From: Phorcysia thermohydrogeniphila
GTDB taxonomy: Bacteria > Aquificota > Aquificia > Desulfurobacteriales > Desulfurobacteriaceae
Assembly: GCF_004339575.1 (NCBI RefSeq)
Contig: NZ_SMFV01000001.1
Coordinates: 239,119 to 303,118, forward strand
DNA length: 64,000 nt
Direction: 5' to 3'
Positions 17,259 through 25,328 of this stretch are shown piece by piece. Every line of letters starts with the position of its first letter. Position 1 is the first letter of the stretch. The translations under genes and the position numbers were made by a program. The notes beneath the pieces are model-generated. The model saw nothing but the letters and a program-made list of their open reading frames with translations. It was not told where the DNA came from and ran no database searches.

Positions 17259-18203
17259 CTAATAGGGAAGTTTATTAACGTTAACGTTTTCCTTTATCCA
17301 CTTAACGTAAGCTGGAATACCTTCCTCTATCTGGGTCTGGGGATACCACCCTAAGATTTCTTTTGTCTCTGTTAGGTCGGCCTCTGTGTAGTTCTGGTAA
17401 AAGTCGTAAGGGTTGTCAAAGTACTCGGTCTCTACTTCCACTCCCAAGGTTTTCTTGATTATTTCAACAACCTCGTTAAAGCTCCTTGCCCTCCCCGTTC
17501 CAACGTTTACAACTCCACTTTTTTCGGCAAAGAATCCCCTTATGTTTGCCTCAACGCAGTCCATCACGTAGACGAAATCCCTCTTCTGCTCCCCCCACTT
17601 AAAGAGTCTCGGCCTTTTACCCTTTAGTATCTGAACGGTGAGCTGAAGAACCATGCTGGCCATCTTACCCTTGTGGGTCTCCCTTGGACCGTAGACGTTA
17701 AAGTACCTAAGGCCGAGAACGGGAACGGTCGGGTTTTCTTTCACAAACCGGTAGGCTACCCTGTCCATTGCAAGCTTTGAGAAGCCGTAGACGTTTTCAG
17801 GTTTCAGCCCCTCATTAACTTTCATGGGAGGCTTGGTGTTCCCGTAAACAGCACCAGAGGAGGCATAAATGACGTTTGCCCTTGCCTCTTTTGCAACCCG
17901 CAGTATGTCTTTAAAGGCCTCACAGTTAACTTCCATCATTCTTCTTTGGTTCATGTCGGTCGTATCAACGTTGGCAGCCTGATGGAAAATAGCGTTAAAG
18001 CCGTACTTCCTTAGTTTCTCTATCGTCTCTGGCTCAGTTATTGAACCAGTTATTATTTCTCCCTCAAAGTCAATCAGGTTCTTAAAGTGTCCAGAGGAAA
18101 AGTCGTCAAGAACAAAAATCTCCCAGTCTGGAAACCTTTTTTGGAGCTCCAAAGCCAGATTAGAACCTATGAACCCTGCTCCTCCTGTAACGAGAACTCT
18201 CAT
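17259..18203 (-). CDS. hldD: ADP-L-glycero-D-manno-heptose 6-epimerase
   Basis: An extended short-chain dehydrogenase of 314 residues. The NAD(P) site is 'GGAGFIG' (7-13) and the catalytic Ser/Tyr/Lys are in 'YASSGAVYGN' and 'ENVYGFSKLAMDR'. The family members 'FNVYGPRETHKGKMASMV' and 'QKRDFVYVMDCVEAN' identify HldD, which makes the heptose of lipopolysaccharide inner core in the cytoplasm. This supports a Gram-negative envelope. It overlaps the small upstream gene by 4 bases (ATGA), so the two are translationally coupled. No other heptose genes are in the window. Confidence 0.92.
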   Translation of the reverse strand: MRVLVTGGAGFIGSNLALELQKRFPDWEIFVLDDFSSGHFKNLIDFEGEIITGSITEPETIEKLRKYGFNAIFHQAANVDTTDMNQRRMMEVNCEAFKDILRVAKEARANVIYASSGAVYGNTKPPMKVNEGLKPENVYGFSKLAMDRVAYRFVKENPTVPVLGLRYFNVYGPRETHKGKMASMVLQLTVQILKGKRPRLFKWGEQKRDFVYVMDCVEANIRGFFAEKSGVVNVGTGRARSFNEVVEIIKKTLGVEVETEYFDNPYDFYQNYTEADLTETKEILGWYPQTQIEEGIPAYVKWIKENVNVNKLPY

Positions 18204-18511
18204 TCTCCAAGCTCCCCCTTTAAGTTCGCTTCAAATCCCTGCTCCTTAAAGAAATTCACCAAGGCCTTAGCGTACCTTTTAGCCAAGCTCCACCTGTAAA
18301 AGGTAGCGTAAGTGGCAGCTTCAACGAGCTCATCTCCTTCAAAAATTACAACCGAAACACCCCACTTAAAGTTCTTTAAAGAGTCATCGGTATATACCCT
18401 CTGAACGAAAACATCACATACTTTTCCAGCTTCTCCCAGTATCCTACCGAGCTCCTCAGGAGACTTACCGAGGGCATCAGCCATTAACTCTCTAAAAAAC
18501 TCCTCTGCCAC
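18200..18511 (-). CDS. Small conserved-looking protein of unknown function
   Basis: A 103-residue acidic soluble protein I do not recognise. It is alpha+beta in character with a central 'WGVSVVIFEGDELVEAA' strand pair and a C-terminal helix 'SLAKRYAKALVNFFKEQGF'. There is no signal peptide or membrane segment. It begins 9 bases after the DHQ synthase stop with GGAGGAGG ahead of it and overlaps hldD by 4 bases, so it is clearly translated as part of this operon. No function can be assigned from sequence alone. Confidence 0.75.
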   Translation of the reverse strand: MAEEFFRELMADALGKSPEELGRILGEAGKVCDVFVQRVYTDDSLKNFKWGVSVVIFEGDELVEAATYATFYRWSLAKRYAKALVNFFKEQGFEANLKGELGE

Positions 18512-18520
18512 AGCCTCCTC

Positions 18521-19525
18521 CTACTTTTCTACGATGCTTTCTTTAACCTTCATTCCGAAGTGTCTTCCGGGCTCTTCTGTGTAGGCAAGAACTTCGTCCC
18601 CCTCTTTTAGCTCAACAACGGAAACGGGAGTGCCGTCAGGCCTTGTAAGCCTTATCGTTTCTGCGTTCTGTAGGATTGCAGATACCCTTTTACCCTCCTT
18701 GGTTTCTGCCTCAATTAGGAGCATTGGACGCTTTTCAACCTTCGCCCTTCCGACGCAGACAATCTTTCCTTCACCTTTATAGTTGTAAATCATTATCTCG
18801 TCGCCACTTTCTATCTCAGAAAGGTACTTAGTTCTACCTCCGGGAAGCTTAACGTACATGTGGACAGCTCCGGCGTTTACCCTAAAAGGTCTTGCAGCAA
18901 CGTAAGGGTTTGACTCAGTTTCTGCGTGAACTAAGAACATTCCGGCAGAGGAGTTTCCAACGAGAGCTCCCTCACCCCTTGTCATGTTTGAACAGGTGTC
19001 AATACAGACCCTATCGCACATACCTAAGGGCTTTACCCTCTTTATCCTTGCAACCTCAAGCTTAACGTTCTCGCCGGCAAGGTTTATCGCCTCTCCGGCA
19101 GCCTTTATCTCGTTTACGTCCTCAGTGTCAAGGACAACTCCTTTAACACCCTTTTCAAGGATTGTTATTGCTGTCTTTGCCTCTTCTGCGTTCCTTACCC
19201 AAGCGTAGACGTTATCGCCCTGAGCAAGGAGGTTTTCTAAGGGAATGATAGTCCAGTCGGTAGTCTTAACGATGACGTTTTTCCCCTGCTTTAGGAGTTC
19301 TGCAGCCCTCTCTTCATCCTGCTTACCCTTTATCTCAACGATAACGAAATCCTCACCGAGCTTGTAGTCCCCGTCGGGAGCTATCGTCTTAACCCTTGCG
19401 AGCTGTTTTACTTTCGCACTCTCTGGCTCTGTAAGGAGAAGGGCAAAAACTCCAGACTCAAGGGCTGACGTTACAACTTTCTTGTTGTTGGGGTCTTTCA
19501 CGTAAACGATAAGTTGCTTTTTCAT
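18521..19525 (-). CDS. 3-dehydroquinate synthase II (archaeal-type AroB')
   Basis: A 334-residue enzyme of the archaeal aromatic pathway, forming 3-dehydroquinate from 2-amino-3,7-dideoxy-D-threo-hept-6-ulosonate by NAD-dependent oxidative deamination. Diagnostic stretches are '[20 protein letters not shown]', '[13 protein letters not shown]' and '[20 protein letters not shown]'. It is unrelated to classical AroB, so this organism probably does not use DAHP for its shikimate pathway, at least not exclusively. The partner aldolase (AroA') is not in the window. It lies 2 bases after yggS and 9 before the small unknown gene. Confidence 0.9.
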   Translation of the reverse strand: MKKQLIVYVKDPNNKKVVTSALESGVFALLLTEPESAKVKQLARVKTIAPDGDYKLGEDFVIVEIKGKQDEERAAELLKQGKNVIVKTTDWTIIPLENLLAQGDNVYAWVRNAEEAKTAITILEKGVKGVVLDTEDVNEIKAAGEAINLAGENVKLEVARIKRVKPLGMCDRVCIDTCSNMTRGEGALVGNSSAGMFLVHAETESNPYVAARPFRVNAGAVHMYVKLPGGRTKYLSEIESGDEIMIYNYKGEGKIVCVGRAKVEKRPMLLIEAETKEGKRVSAILQNAETIRLTRPDGTPVSVVELKEGDEVLAYTEEPGRHFGMKVKESIVEK

Positions 19526-19527
19526 TT

Positions 19528-20214
19528 TTAATACCTCCTCTCTCCGAATATAGCCGTCCCTATTCTTACAATTGTTGCTCCTTCTTCAATGGCCACCTCA
19601 AAGTCGTGGGACATACCCATAGAAAGTTGAGGAAGAGGAACTCCGAGGCTATCCTGAAGTCTATCTCTTATCTCCCTCAGTTTCTTAAAGTAAGGTCTGA
19701 CATCCTCCGGGTCGTCCAAGTAGGGAGGAACGGTCATTAAGCCTTCAAGCTTTAAGTGCTCTTTACCAAGTATGTAACGGGCAAGAGGCTCTACTTCCTC
19801 TGGGCTACAGCCGTGCTTTGTCTCCTCAGGGGAGAGTTTTACTTCAATAAAGACCCTCATGACCTTTCCAAGTTGAGAGAGCCTCTTTTCAAGCTCGTCA
19901 ACGAGCTTTTGTCTATCAACAGTTTCAATAACGTCAAAGAGCTTAACTGCATACTTTACCTTGTTGGTCTGAAGGTGGCCTATCATGTGCCACTCTGCAG
20001 GGAGCTCCTTTAAAACCGGAATCTTGTCCCTTGCCTCCTGAACCCTGTTCTCACCAAAAAGTCTTATTCCGGCCTCAAAGGCCTCTTTTATCTCCTCAGG
20101 AGTTCTCGTCTTTGTAGCAGCAAGGATTTGGACTCCTTCAGGATTCCTTCCAGCCCTCTCACAGGCGTTAACTATTCTCTTCCTAATCTCTTCAACGTTC
20201 CTCGCTATCGTCAT
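19528..20214 (-). CDS. yggS: YggS-family PLP homeostasis protein
   Basis: A 228-residue PLP-binding single-domain protein (fold type III, like the alanine racemase barrel) that buffers pyridoxal phosphate and affects amino-acid pools. The PLP lysine is in 'ILAATKTRTPEEI'; 'FGENRVQEA', 'WHMIGHLQTNK', 'GLMTVPP' and 'LSMGMSHDFEVAI' are family hallmarks. The frame is open to 20316, but the ATG at 20214 follows GAGAGG by 7 bases and gives the usual N-terminus; it overlaps the upstream gene by 23 bases. Confidence 0.92.
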   Translation of the reverse strand: MTIARNVEEIRKRIVNACERAGRNPEGVQILAATKTRTPEEIKEAFEAGIRLFGENRVQEARDKIPVLKELPAEWHMIGHLQTNKVKYAVKLFDVIETVDRQKLVDELEKRLSQLGKVMRVFIEVKLSPEETKHGCSPEEVEPLARYILGKEHLKLEGLMTVPPYLDDPEDVRPYFKKLREIRDRLQDSLGVPLPQLSMGMSHDFEVAIEEGATIVRIGTAIFGERRY

Positions 20215-21310
20215 CTTCAAGCCTCTCATAGACTTCATCTGCAAAGAACCAGAGGTCCTCGCTGAGCTCTGACTCAGCGTTATCCATAAAGCCTTTTGTC
20301 GTAGATAGATAACCAAGCTTAAAGACGTTAAAGCTTGCAGCTACAAAGCCTTCCTTTGAGAAGTCTTCACCGTTATACCTGAGGATATCAAGCTCAACGA
20401 ACCTGTTTATCCCGTAGTTAAAGCAAACCTCGGTAACCTTCCTCCAGAACTCAAAATTGGACTTTTTAAAAATTAACCTCGTCTTCCTCGTCTTTATAGG
20501 CTTTCCACTCTTGTAAAAGAGCTGATACCTTAAAGCTATTTTTAGGCCATAACCGTCGCCGGTAGGAACTAACTCAATGTCTCCTTCCTCTACGGGAAGG
20601 AGTTTTACGTAGTAACCCAACCTTTCTGCTATGGGGGATGAGTACTTGGCACTGTTAAATATATCTACTAAGTGGTTCACCTCTTCAAGGATGGCGTCAA
20701 TCTGGGGTTCTGACTGAGTATCTGGAAACTCAATCCTTTCCCAGAGCTCTCCAGAAAAGAGAACCTCCCCACTTAACTCATCAACTAAAACAACAGTTCC
20801 GGGCTTTAAAGTTAACGTTCTGCCGGTAGAGGAAATTAACCTTGCCTCCCTGTTTAAAACGGCTATCTGGAACTGTCTCTCTTCAGGCTGAGAGTCAAGC
20901 TCTTTCTTGTCAAGAGCTAAAGGCTTTCCCTTATAGACACCGTAAATAAAGTTATCATCTTCCTCTGAAACAACTACGACGCTACCCTGTAGAAGGTGAA
21001 GAGTTCCTTCTTCAGTTACAGCTTCAACTTCACCGGTTTCAACTAAACGTAACCTTAGCTCTCCGGTAACTGTAAACTCTGGAAGGTTGACCTCTGTAAA
21101 GTCAAGGTTGACCCAACCGTTTTCTCCCTTTCCCCAGAAGGAGAACTTTCCGTAAAGGGTCTGAACTTCTCCCCTTCCGAGAGTTCCGACAATTTCCCCG
21201 TTAGGAGCTGACCTAACAGAGGTGGCCTCTGTCAAAATTTTAAATTCACTTCCGTAAACGGGATAGAGGGAAAGAGCTACAAAAATCAAAGAGAGGAAAA
21301 ACTTTCCCAT
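20192..21310 (-). CDS. Exported SH3-like protein of unknown function
   Basis: A 372-residue protein with a cleavable signal peptide (hydrophobic 5-19, 'YPVYGS' cleavage region) followed by an SH3b-like domain ('ATSVRSAPNGEIVGTLGRGE', about 29-70). The rest is rich in beta strands with no family I recognise; the tail is very acidic. A periplasmic location is likely. SH3b domains often bind peptidoglycan, but nothing else here supports that. It directly follows the thioesterase gene (no gap) and overlaps yggS. Confidence 0.75.
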   Translation of the reverse strand: MGKFFLSLIFVALSLYPVYGSEFKILTEATSVRSAPNGEIVGTLGRGEVQTLYGKFSFWGKGENGWVNLDFTEVNLPEFTVTGELRLRLVETGEVEAVTEEGTLHLLQGSVVVVSEEDDNFIYGVYKGKPLALDKKELDSQPEERQFQIAVLNREARLISSTGRTLTLKPGTVVLVDELSGEVLFSGELWERIEFPDTQSEPQIDAILEEVNHLVDIFNSAKYSSPIAERLGYYVKLLPVEEGDIELVPTGDGYGLKIALRYQLFYKSGKPIKTRKTRLIFKKSNFEFWRKVTEVCFNYGINRFVELDILRYNGEDFSKEGFVAASFNVFKLGYLSTTKGFMDNAESELSEDLWFFADEVYERLEDDDSEER

Positions 21311-21718
21311 TTACTTCTCCCTTAAAACGAACATGAGGGCCTCTGCCTCTGCTAATTTTTTACCGTCAGAGAGCCTTACCATTTCAGCCCTTGTTATCTT
21401 GAATCTTTTACGCTCCTCAACGATTTCAGCTTTAACCTCAACCTCTTCACCGACGTAGAGAGGTTTGTGGAACTTTACAGTTATCTTTCCTGTAAGGAAG
21501 CGCTCCTCAAGGTTCTGGAGGTAGGCCATAGCTTCATCAAGTATCAGTGAGATAATTCCACCGTGAATTACGTTATCGTAACCTTGGTAGTACTTGGGCA
21601 GGGAAAAGCGGGCGTAGACTTTCCCATCCTTCCTTGTAAAGTTAAGGTGCATTCCCCTTGGGTTGTCCTTACCACAGACAAAACAGTAGTTATCTCTACG
21701 CAGTTCCTTTCCTTCCAT
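21311..21718 (-). CDS. PaaI-type hotdog-fold thioesterase
   Basis: A 135-residue hotdog protein, probably hydrolysing acyl-CoA thioesters. The N-terminal 'CFVCGKDNPRGMHL' pair of Cys and 'YDNVIHGGIISLILDEAM' (catalytic Asn/Asp loop and hotdog helix) are typical of this PaaI/YbgC-related group. The frame stays open to 21805 but would then overlap polX; the ATG at 21718 begins at the conserved N-terminus. Only 40 bases separate it from the divergent polX start. It is first in a minus-strand operon ending with hldD. Confidence 0.85.
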   Translation of the reverse strand: MEGKELRRDNYCFVCGKDNPRGMHLNFTRKDGKVYARFSLPKYYQGYDNVIHGGIISLILDEAMAYLQNLEERFLTGKITVKFHKPLYVGEEVEVKAEIVEERKRFKITRAEMVRLSDGKKLAEAEALMFVLREK

Positions 21719-21758
21719 AGCACTGGAAATTATAATAGAAATGAAAGTGAGGTAAAAA
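21719..21758. promoter_or_regulatory. 40-bp divergent promoter region (thioesterase / polX)
   Basis: The whole space between two divergent ATG codons is 40 bases. It contains ATTATAAT, which reads as TATAAT on the plus strand (21732-21737) and TATTATAAT on the minus strand. Both promoters must overlap each other and the opposite gene; leaders would be very short. Confidence 0.45.
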
Positions 21759-23483
21759 ATGAAAAACAAAGAACTGGCAGATATTTTTGACAGGTGGGCA
21801 GACATCTTAGAGTTTATGGGGGATAACCCCTACCATGTTCGCGCCTACAGGAATGCCGCAAGGCTGATAAGAGACCTATCGGAAGATATTGAAATCTTAG
21901 CCAAGGAAGGAAGGCTCACATCACTTCCCGGAATCGGTCAGCGACTTCAGGCCAAGATACTGGAGTTTTTAAGGACGGGAAAAATTTCAGAATTTGAAAA
22001 GTTAAAGCACCAAGTTCCAGATACAATCTTTACCCTCCTTGACATTCCGGGGGTAGGGCCCAAAACCGTAAAAGTTCTTTACGAAAAGCTCGGGATAAGA
22101 AGCCTTGAAGACCTTAAAAGGGCTATTGAGAGGGGAGAGCTCCTAAAGCTCCCCGGCTTCGGAGCTAAGAAGGTTGAGAAGATAAGGAAGGGGATAGAGC
22201 TCCTCGAAAAGAGCTCCGGTAGGATACTCCTTGGCGTTGCAGTCTTCATAGCAGATAGAATCGTTAACCAGCTAAAGGAGCTCCCTGCCGTAGAGAGAAT
22301 CTCCGTCTGTGGCTCTACAAGGAGGATGAAGGAGACGGTAGGGGACATAGACATACTGGCAACTGGGAAAAACGAGGAAATCATAAAGGCCTTTGTAAAC
22401 CTACCCAACGTAAAAGAGGTTCTCTGGCAGGGGACTAAAAAGGCAAGCGTTATCGTTGAAGAGGGGGAGCAGGTTGACCTGAGGGTCATTGAGAAGGACT
22501 CCTACGGAGCAGCCCTTCAGTACTTTACAGGCTCAAAGGCCCACAACATACACCTAAGGACGTTAGCCCTAAAAAGTGGCTATAAGCTAAATGAATACGG
22601 TCTCTTTAAAGGGGATACTCTGATAGCAGGAAAGAGCGAGGAGGAAATTTACAAGAGCTTAGGTATGGACACGCCACCACCGGAAATAAGGGAGAACACC
22701 GGAGAGATTGAGGCTGCACTTAACCACTCCCTCCCTAAGCTCGTGGATTACACAGACATAAAGGGAGACCTTCACGTCCACTCAAACTGGTCTGACGGTG
22801 CATCAACGATTGAGGAAATAGCCCTTAAAGCCATTGAGATGGGCTATGAATACGTAGCAATTACAGACCACTCCAAATCTTTAAAGGTTGCCGGGGGGCT
22901 TTCTGAGGAGGAGTTCCTAAAAAGGAACGAAGAGATAGACAAACTAAACGAAAAATTTAAAGGAAAGATAAAAATCCTAAAAGGCATAGAAGTTGACATA
23001 CTCCCCGATGGGAGTCTTGACCTTAGCGATGAAATCCTTTCTCAGCTTGACTTTGTAGTTGCAGCTATACACTCCCGCTTTACTCAGGACAACACAGAGA
23101 GAATCTTAAAGGCGATGGAAAACCCCTACGTAAACGCAATAGCCCACCCGACAGGAAGGATAATCGGACAGAGGGACGGTTACCCCCTTGACTTAGAGAC
23201 CCTCTTTAAAAAGGCAGCAGAAACGAGCACTGCCCTTGAAATTAACGCCTACTACAACCGTTTAGACCTAAGGGACTCCCACTGTCGCTTGGCTCAGGAG
23301 TTTGGCGTTCACTTTGTCATAAGCACCGACTCCCACCACGTAGACCACATGTGGATGGTCAAGTTAGGAGTAGGAACGGCAAGGAGAGGCTGGGTTCAGA
23401 AAAAGAGTGTCCTCAACGCCCACCCACTAAGGACACTACTGAGGTTCGTCAAAGAAAAGAGAATGAAATTCGGCGTTAAATGA
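21759..23483 (+). CDS. polX: Family X DNA polymerase / 3'-5' exonuclease
   Basis: A 574-residue repair polymerase. It has an N-terminal helix-hairpin-helix domain ('LPGIGQRLQAKI', 'IPGVGPKTVKVLYEKLG'), a palm with the metal-binding 'GDIDIL' (about residue 199-204), and a C-terminal PHP domain beginning 'DLHVHSNWSDGAST' and containing 'AIHSRF', 'AHPTGR' and 'STDSHH', which provide the metal-dependent exonuclease. This layout is that of bacterial PolX such as B. subtilis YshC, acting in gap filling during base-excision repair. The start follows GTGAGGT. Confidence 0.95.
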   Translation: MKNKELADIFDRWADILEFMGDNPYHVRAYRNAARLIRDLSEDIEILAKEGRLTSLPGIGQRLQAKILEFLRTGKISEFEKLKHQVPDTIFTLLDIPGVGPKTVKVLYEKLGIRSLEDLKRAIERGELLKLPGFGAKKVEKIRKGIELLEKSSGRILLGVAVFIADRIVNQLKELPAVERISVCGSTRRMKETVGDIDILATGKNEEIIKAFVNLPNVKEVLWQGTKKASVIVEEGEQVDLRVIEKDSYGAALQYFTGSKAHNIHLRTLALKSGYKLNEYGLFKGDTLIAGKSEEEIYKSLGMDTPPPEIRENTGEIEAALNHSLPKLVDYTDIKGDLHVHSNWSDGASTIEEIALKAIEMGYEYVAITDHSKSLKVAGGLSEEEFLKRNEEIDKLNEKFKGKIKILKGIEVDILPDGSLDLSDEILSQLDFVVAAIHSRFTQDNTERILKAMENPYVNAIAHPTGRIIGQRDGYPLDLETLFKKAAETSTALEINAYYNRLDLRDSHCRLAQEFGVHFVISTDSHHVDHMWMVKLGVGTARRGWVQKKSVLNAHPLRTLLRFVKEKRMKFGVK

Positions 23484-23562
23484 GACTTGCATTACCGAGA
23501 AAAGAGGACTAACTTAAAAGTAGAATTTAGATTACTTAAAAAACCATTTGAAGGAGGGAGAG

Positions 23563-24072
23563 ATGTTTGGAGGATTCTTCGGAAGAAGGAGGGGATTTGA
23601 CCCCTTTGAAGATATCTTCAGGCAGTTCCAAGAGATGGAAAGGCTCATGTCTGAAATGATGAGGGGCTTTGGAACTTTTGGCAGGGAGTTCACCTTTGAG
23701 TCAAGCTTTGAGCCAAGAATTGAGATGTACGAAACTCCAGACGAGGTTGTCGTAAAGGCAGAAATGCCCGGCCTTGACAAGGACAGCATAGACGTAAGGG
23801 TAAGGGACAACTACCTGATTATCCGTGGCGTCAGGAAGCAGGAGAAGAAGGAAGAGAAAGAAAACGTCTTCTTCAGTGAGAGCTTCTACGGTGAGTTCCA
23901 GAGGGTAATTCCTCTTCCGGTAGAGGTTAAGGAGGACGGCATAGAGGCCATATACGACAGGGGAATCCTTGAGATTAGGCTTCCTAAGGCCGACTCCGCA
24001 AGGAGAGAGGTCAAAATCATCGTTAAAGAGCCGGAAGAGGAAAAGAAAAAGGACAACAACGATAAGAAGTAA
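23563..24072 (+). CDS. Small heat-shock protein (Hsp20/alpha-crystallin)
   Basis: A 169-residue ATP-independent holdase. The N-terminus is Phe/Gly/Met-rich ('MFGGFFGRRRGFDPFEDIF'), the alpha-crystallin domain runs from about residue 50 ('VVVKAEMPGLDKDSIDV') to 150 and includes 'GILEIRLPKA', and the tail is Lys/Glu-rich. The ATG at 23563 is preceded by AAGGAGG; a TTG 15 bases earlier overlaps that site and is less likely. Upstream, at 23523-23530, lies GAATTTAG, the same 8-mer that forms half of the hspR operator, so HspR control is possible but only a half-site is seen. Confidence 0.93.
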   Translation: MFGGFFGRRRGFDPFEDIFRQFQEMERLMSEMMRGFGTFGREFTFESSFEPRIEMYETPDEVVVKAEMPGLDKDSIDVRVRDNYLIIRGVRKQEKKEEKENVFFSESFYGEFQRVIPLPVEVKEDGIEAIYDRGILEIRLPKADSARREVKIIVKEPEEEKKKDNNDKK

Positions 24073-24080
24073 AGTTAACG

Positions 24081-24105
24081 GGGAGACCCTCCTTCGGGTC
24101 TCTCC
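24081..24105. terminator. Bidirectional terminator between hsp20 and the alcohol dehydrogenase
   Basis: A GC-rich hairpin, GAGACCC/GGGTCTC (24083-24089 with 24096-24102) around a 6-base loop, lies directly between two convergent genes. Confidence 0.75.
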
Positions 24106-25239
24106 TTAAAGGTTCTTCTTAAGCATTTCTCTCACATCCCTTTCTGTAGGTATCCGAGGAAGGTTACCCATAAGAAACTTCTTTTCCATAACGAGGTTAA
24201 CAAAGTCTGGTATATCGGACTCCGTAAGTCCAACCTCCTTTAAGCTCTTTGGAATTCCAAGGAAAGAGAGGAACTCCCTTAACTTTTCTAAGACTCTGTA
24301 AACGTCCCCTTCAAACCCCATTAACCTTCCTATTTCTTCAATCTCCTCCTTTGCAGAGAGGCCGTAGAACTCAAGGACGGGAACTAAAAAGACTCCGTTT
24401 GCAAGGCCGTGGGGAACTCTGTACATTACGCCAAGGACGTGGGCCATCGTGTGGACAAGTCCAGCACCGGCGTCTGCTATGGCCATCCCACCAAGAAGGC
24501 TTGCAAGCATCATGTTTTCCCGAGCTTCAATGTCCCTCGGGTTTCCGTAGGAACGGGGTAAGAACCTACCTATCAGCTCTATGGCCTTTCCGGAGTAGAG
24601 CTTAGAAATTTCTGTAGCCCTCTTTGAAACAAAGGCCTCTACGGCGTGGGTTAGAGCGTCAACCCCGGTGTTTGTCGTTACTATGGGAGACATAGTAACC
24701 GTTAGCTCTGGGTCATCTATCGCAAGGACGGGATATAAGTAGCGGGAAATGAGGGGGGCTTTTTTGAACCTTCTCCTGTCTGTAAGGACGGCGTAAGGGG
24801 TAACTTCTGAGCCCGAGCCGGAGGTTGTCGGCACGGCAACGAGTGGAACTCCCGGTTTTTTAAAGGCCTCTGGAACGCCGATAAACTCTGAGAGCTCCCC
24901 CTCGTTTGTAAGCATCACAGAGACCACCTTTGCAACGTCTAAGGGGCTACCCCCTCCGACAGCGATGAGGAGCTCCGGAGAAAACTTCTTTACCTCCTCA
25001 ATAACCCTTAAAGCAACCTCAACAGTCGGCTCTGGCTCAACAATATCAAAAACCTCTACCTTACCGTTTATGTGTTTTTTGATAATTTCAACGTAGCCGT
25101 TACTAACAGCAGATTTTCCACAGATTACGGCCACCTTCTCAGTGCTAAGGCCTAAGCTCTCTATCTCCTCTCCAATTCTGTGTATGGTCTTCCTTCCAAA
25201 AACGACCTTTGTAGGCATAAAGTGCTTTATAGTTCTCAT
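24106..25239 (-). CDS. Iron-containing (class III) alcohol dehydrogenase
   Basis: A 377-residue NAD(P)-dependent alcohol/aldehyde oxidoreductase. The nucleotide loop 'AVGGGSPLDVAK' and 'VPTTSGSGSEVTPYAV' are clear. Metal ligands are the Asp and His of 'TGVDALTHAVEAF' and the His residues of 'HTMAHVLG' and 'RVPHGLANG'. The substrate is not predictable. The ATG at 25239 is preceded by GGAGAAGG; a TTG 18 bases upstream is possible. It is a single-gene unit, convergent with hsp20 and divergent from the reverse gyrase gene. Confidence 0.9.
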   Translation of the reverse strand: MRTIKHFMPTKVVFGRKTIHRIGEEIESLGLSTEKVAVICGKSAVSNGYVEIIKKHINGKVEVFDIVEPEPTVEVALRVIEEVKKFSPELLIAVGGGSPLDVAKVVSVMLTNEGELSEFIGVPEAFKKPGVPLVAVPTTSGSGSEVTPYAVLTDRRRFKKAPLISRYLYPVLAIDDPELTVTMSPIVTTNTGVDALTHAVEAFVSKRATEISKLYSGKAIELIGRFLPRSYGNPRDIEARENMMLASLLGGMAIADAGAGLVHTMAHVLGVMYRVPHGLANGVFLVPVLEFYGLSAKEEIEEIGRLMGFEGDVYRVLEKLREFLSFLGIPKSLKEVGLTESDIPDFVNLVMEKKFLMGNLPRIPTERDVREMLKKNL

Positions 25240-25294
25240 AGCCCTTCTCCATCTCAAAGTTTAGGAACATTATAGCCTAAGGGAGTTTGTGATA

Positions 25295-25317
25295 CACTTT
25301 TTTAAGTTTTAAAAGTG
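25295..25317. promoter_or_regulatory. Inverted repeat before reverse gyrase
   Basis: CACTTTT-N9-AAAAGTG lies 11 bases before the GTG start of rgy, next to the ribosome site GGAGGAAAGG. It could be an operator or an mRNA hairpin limiting initiation. Confidence 0.4.
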
Positions 25318-25328
25318 GAGGAAAGGAA

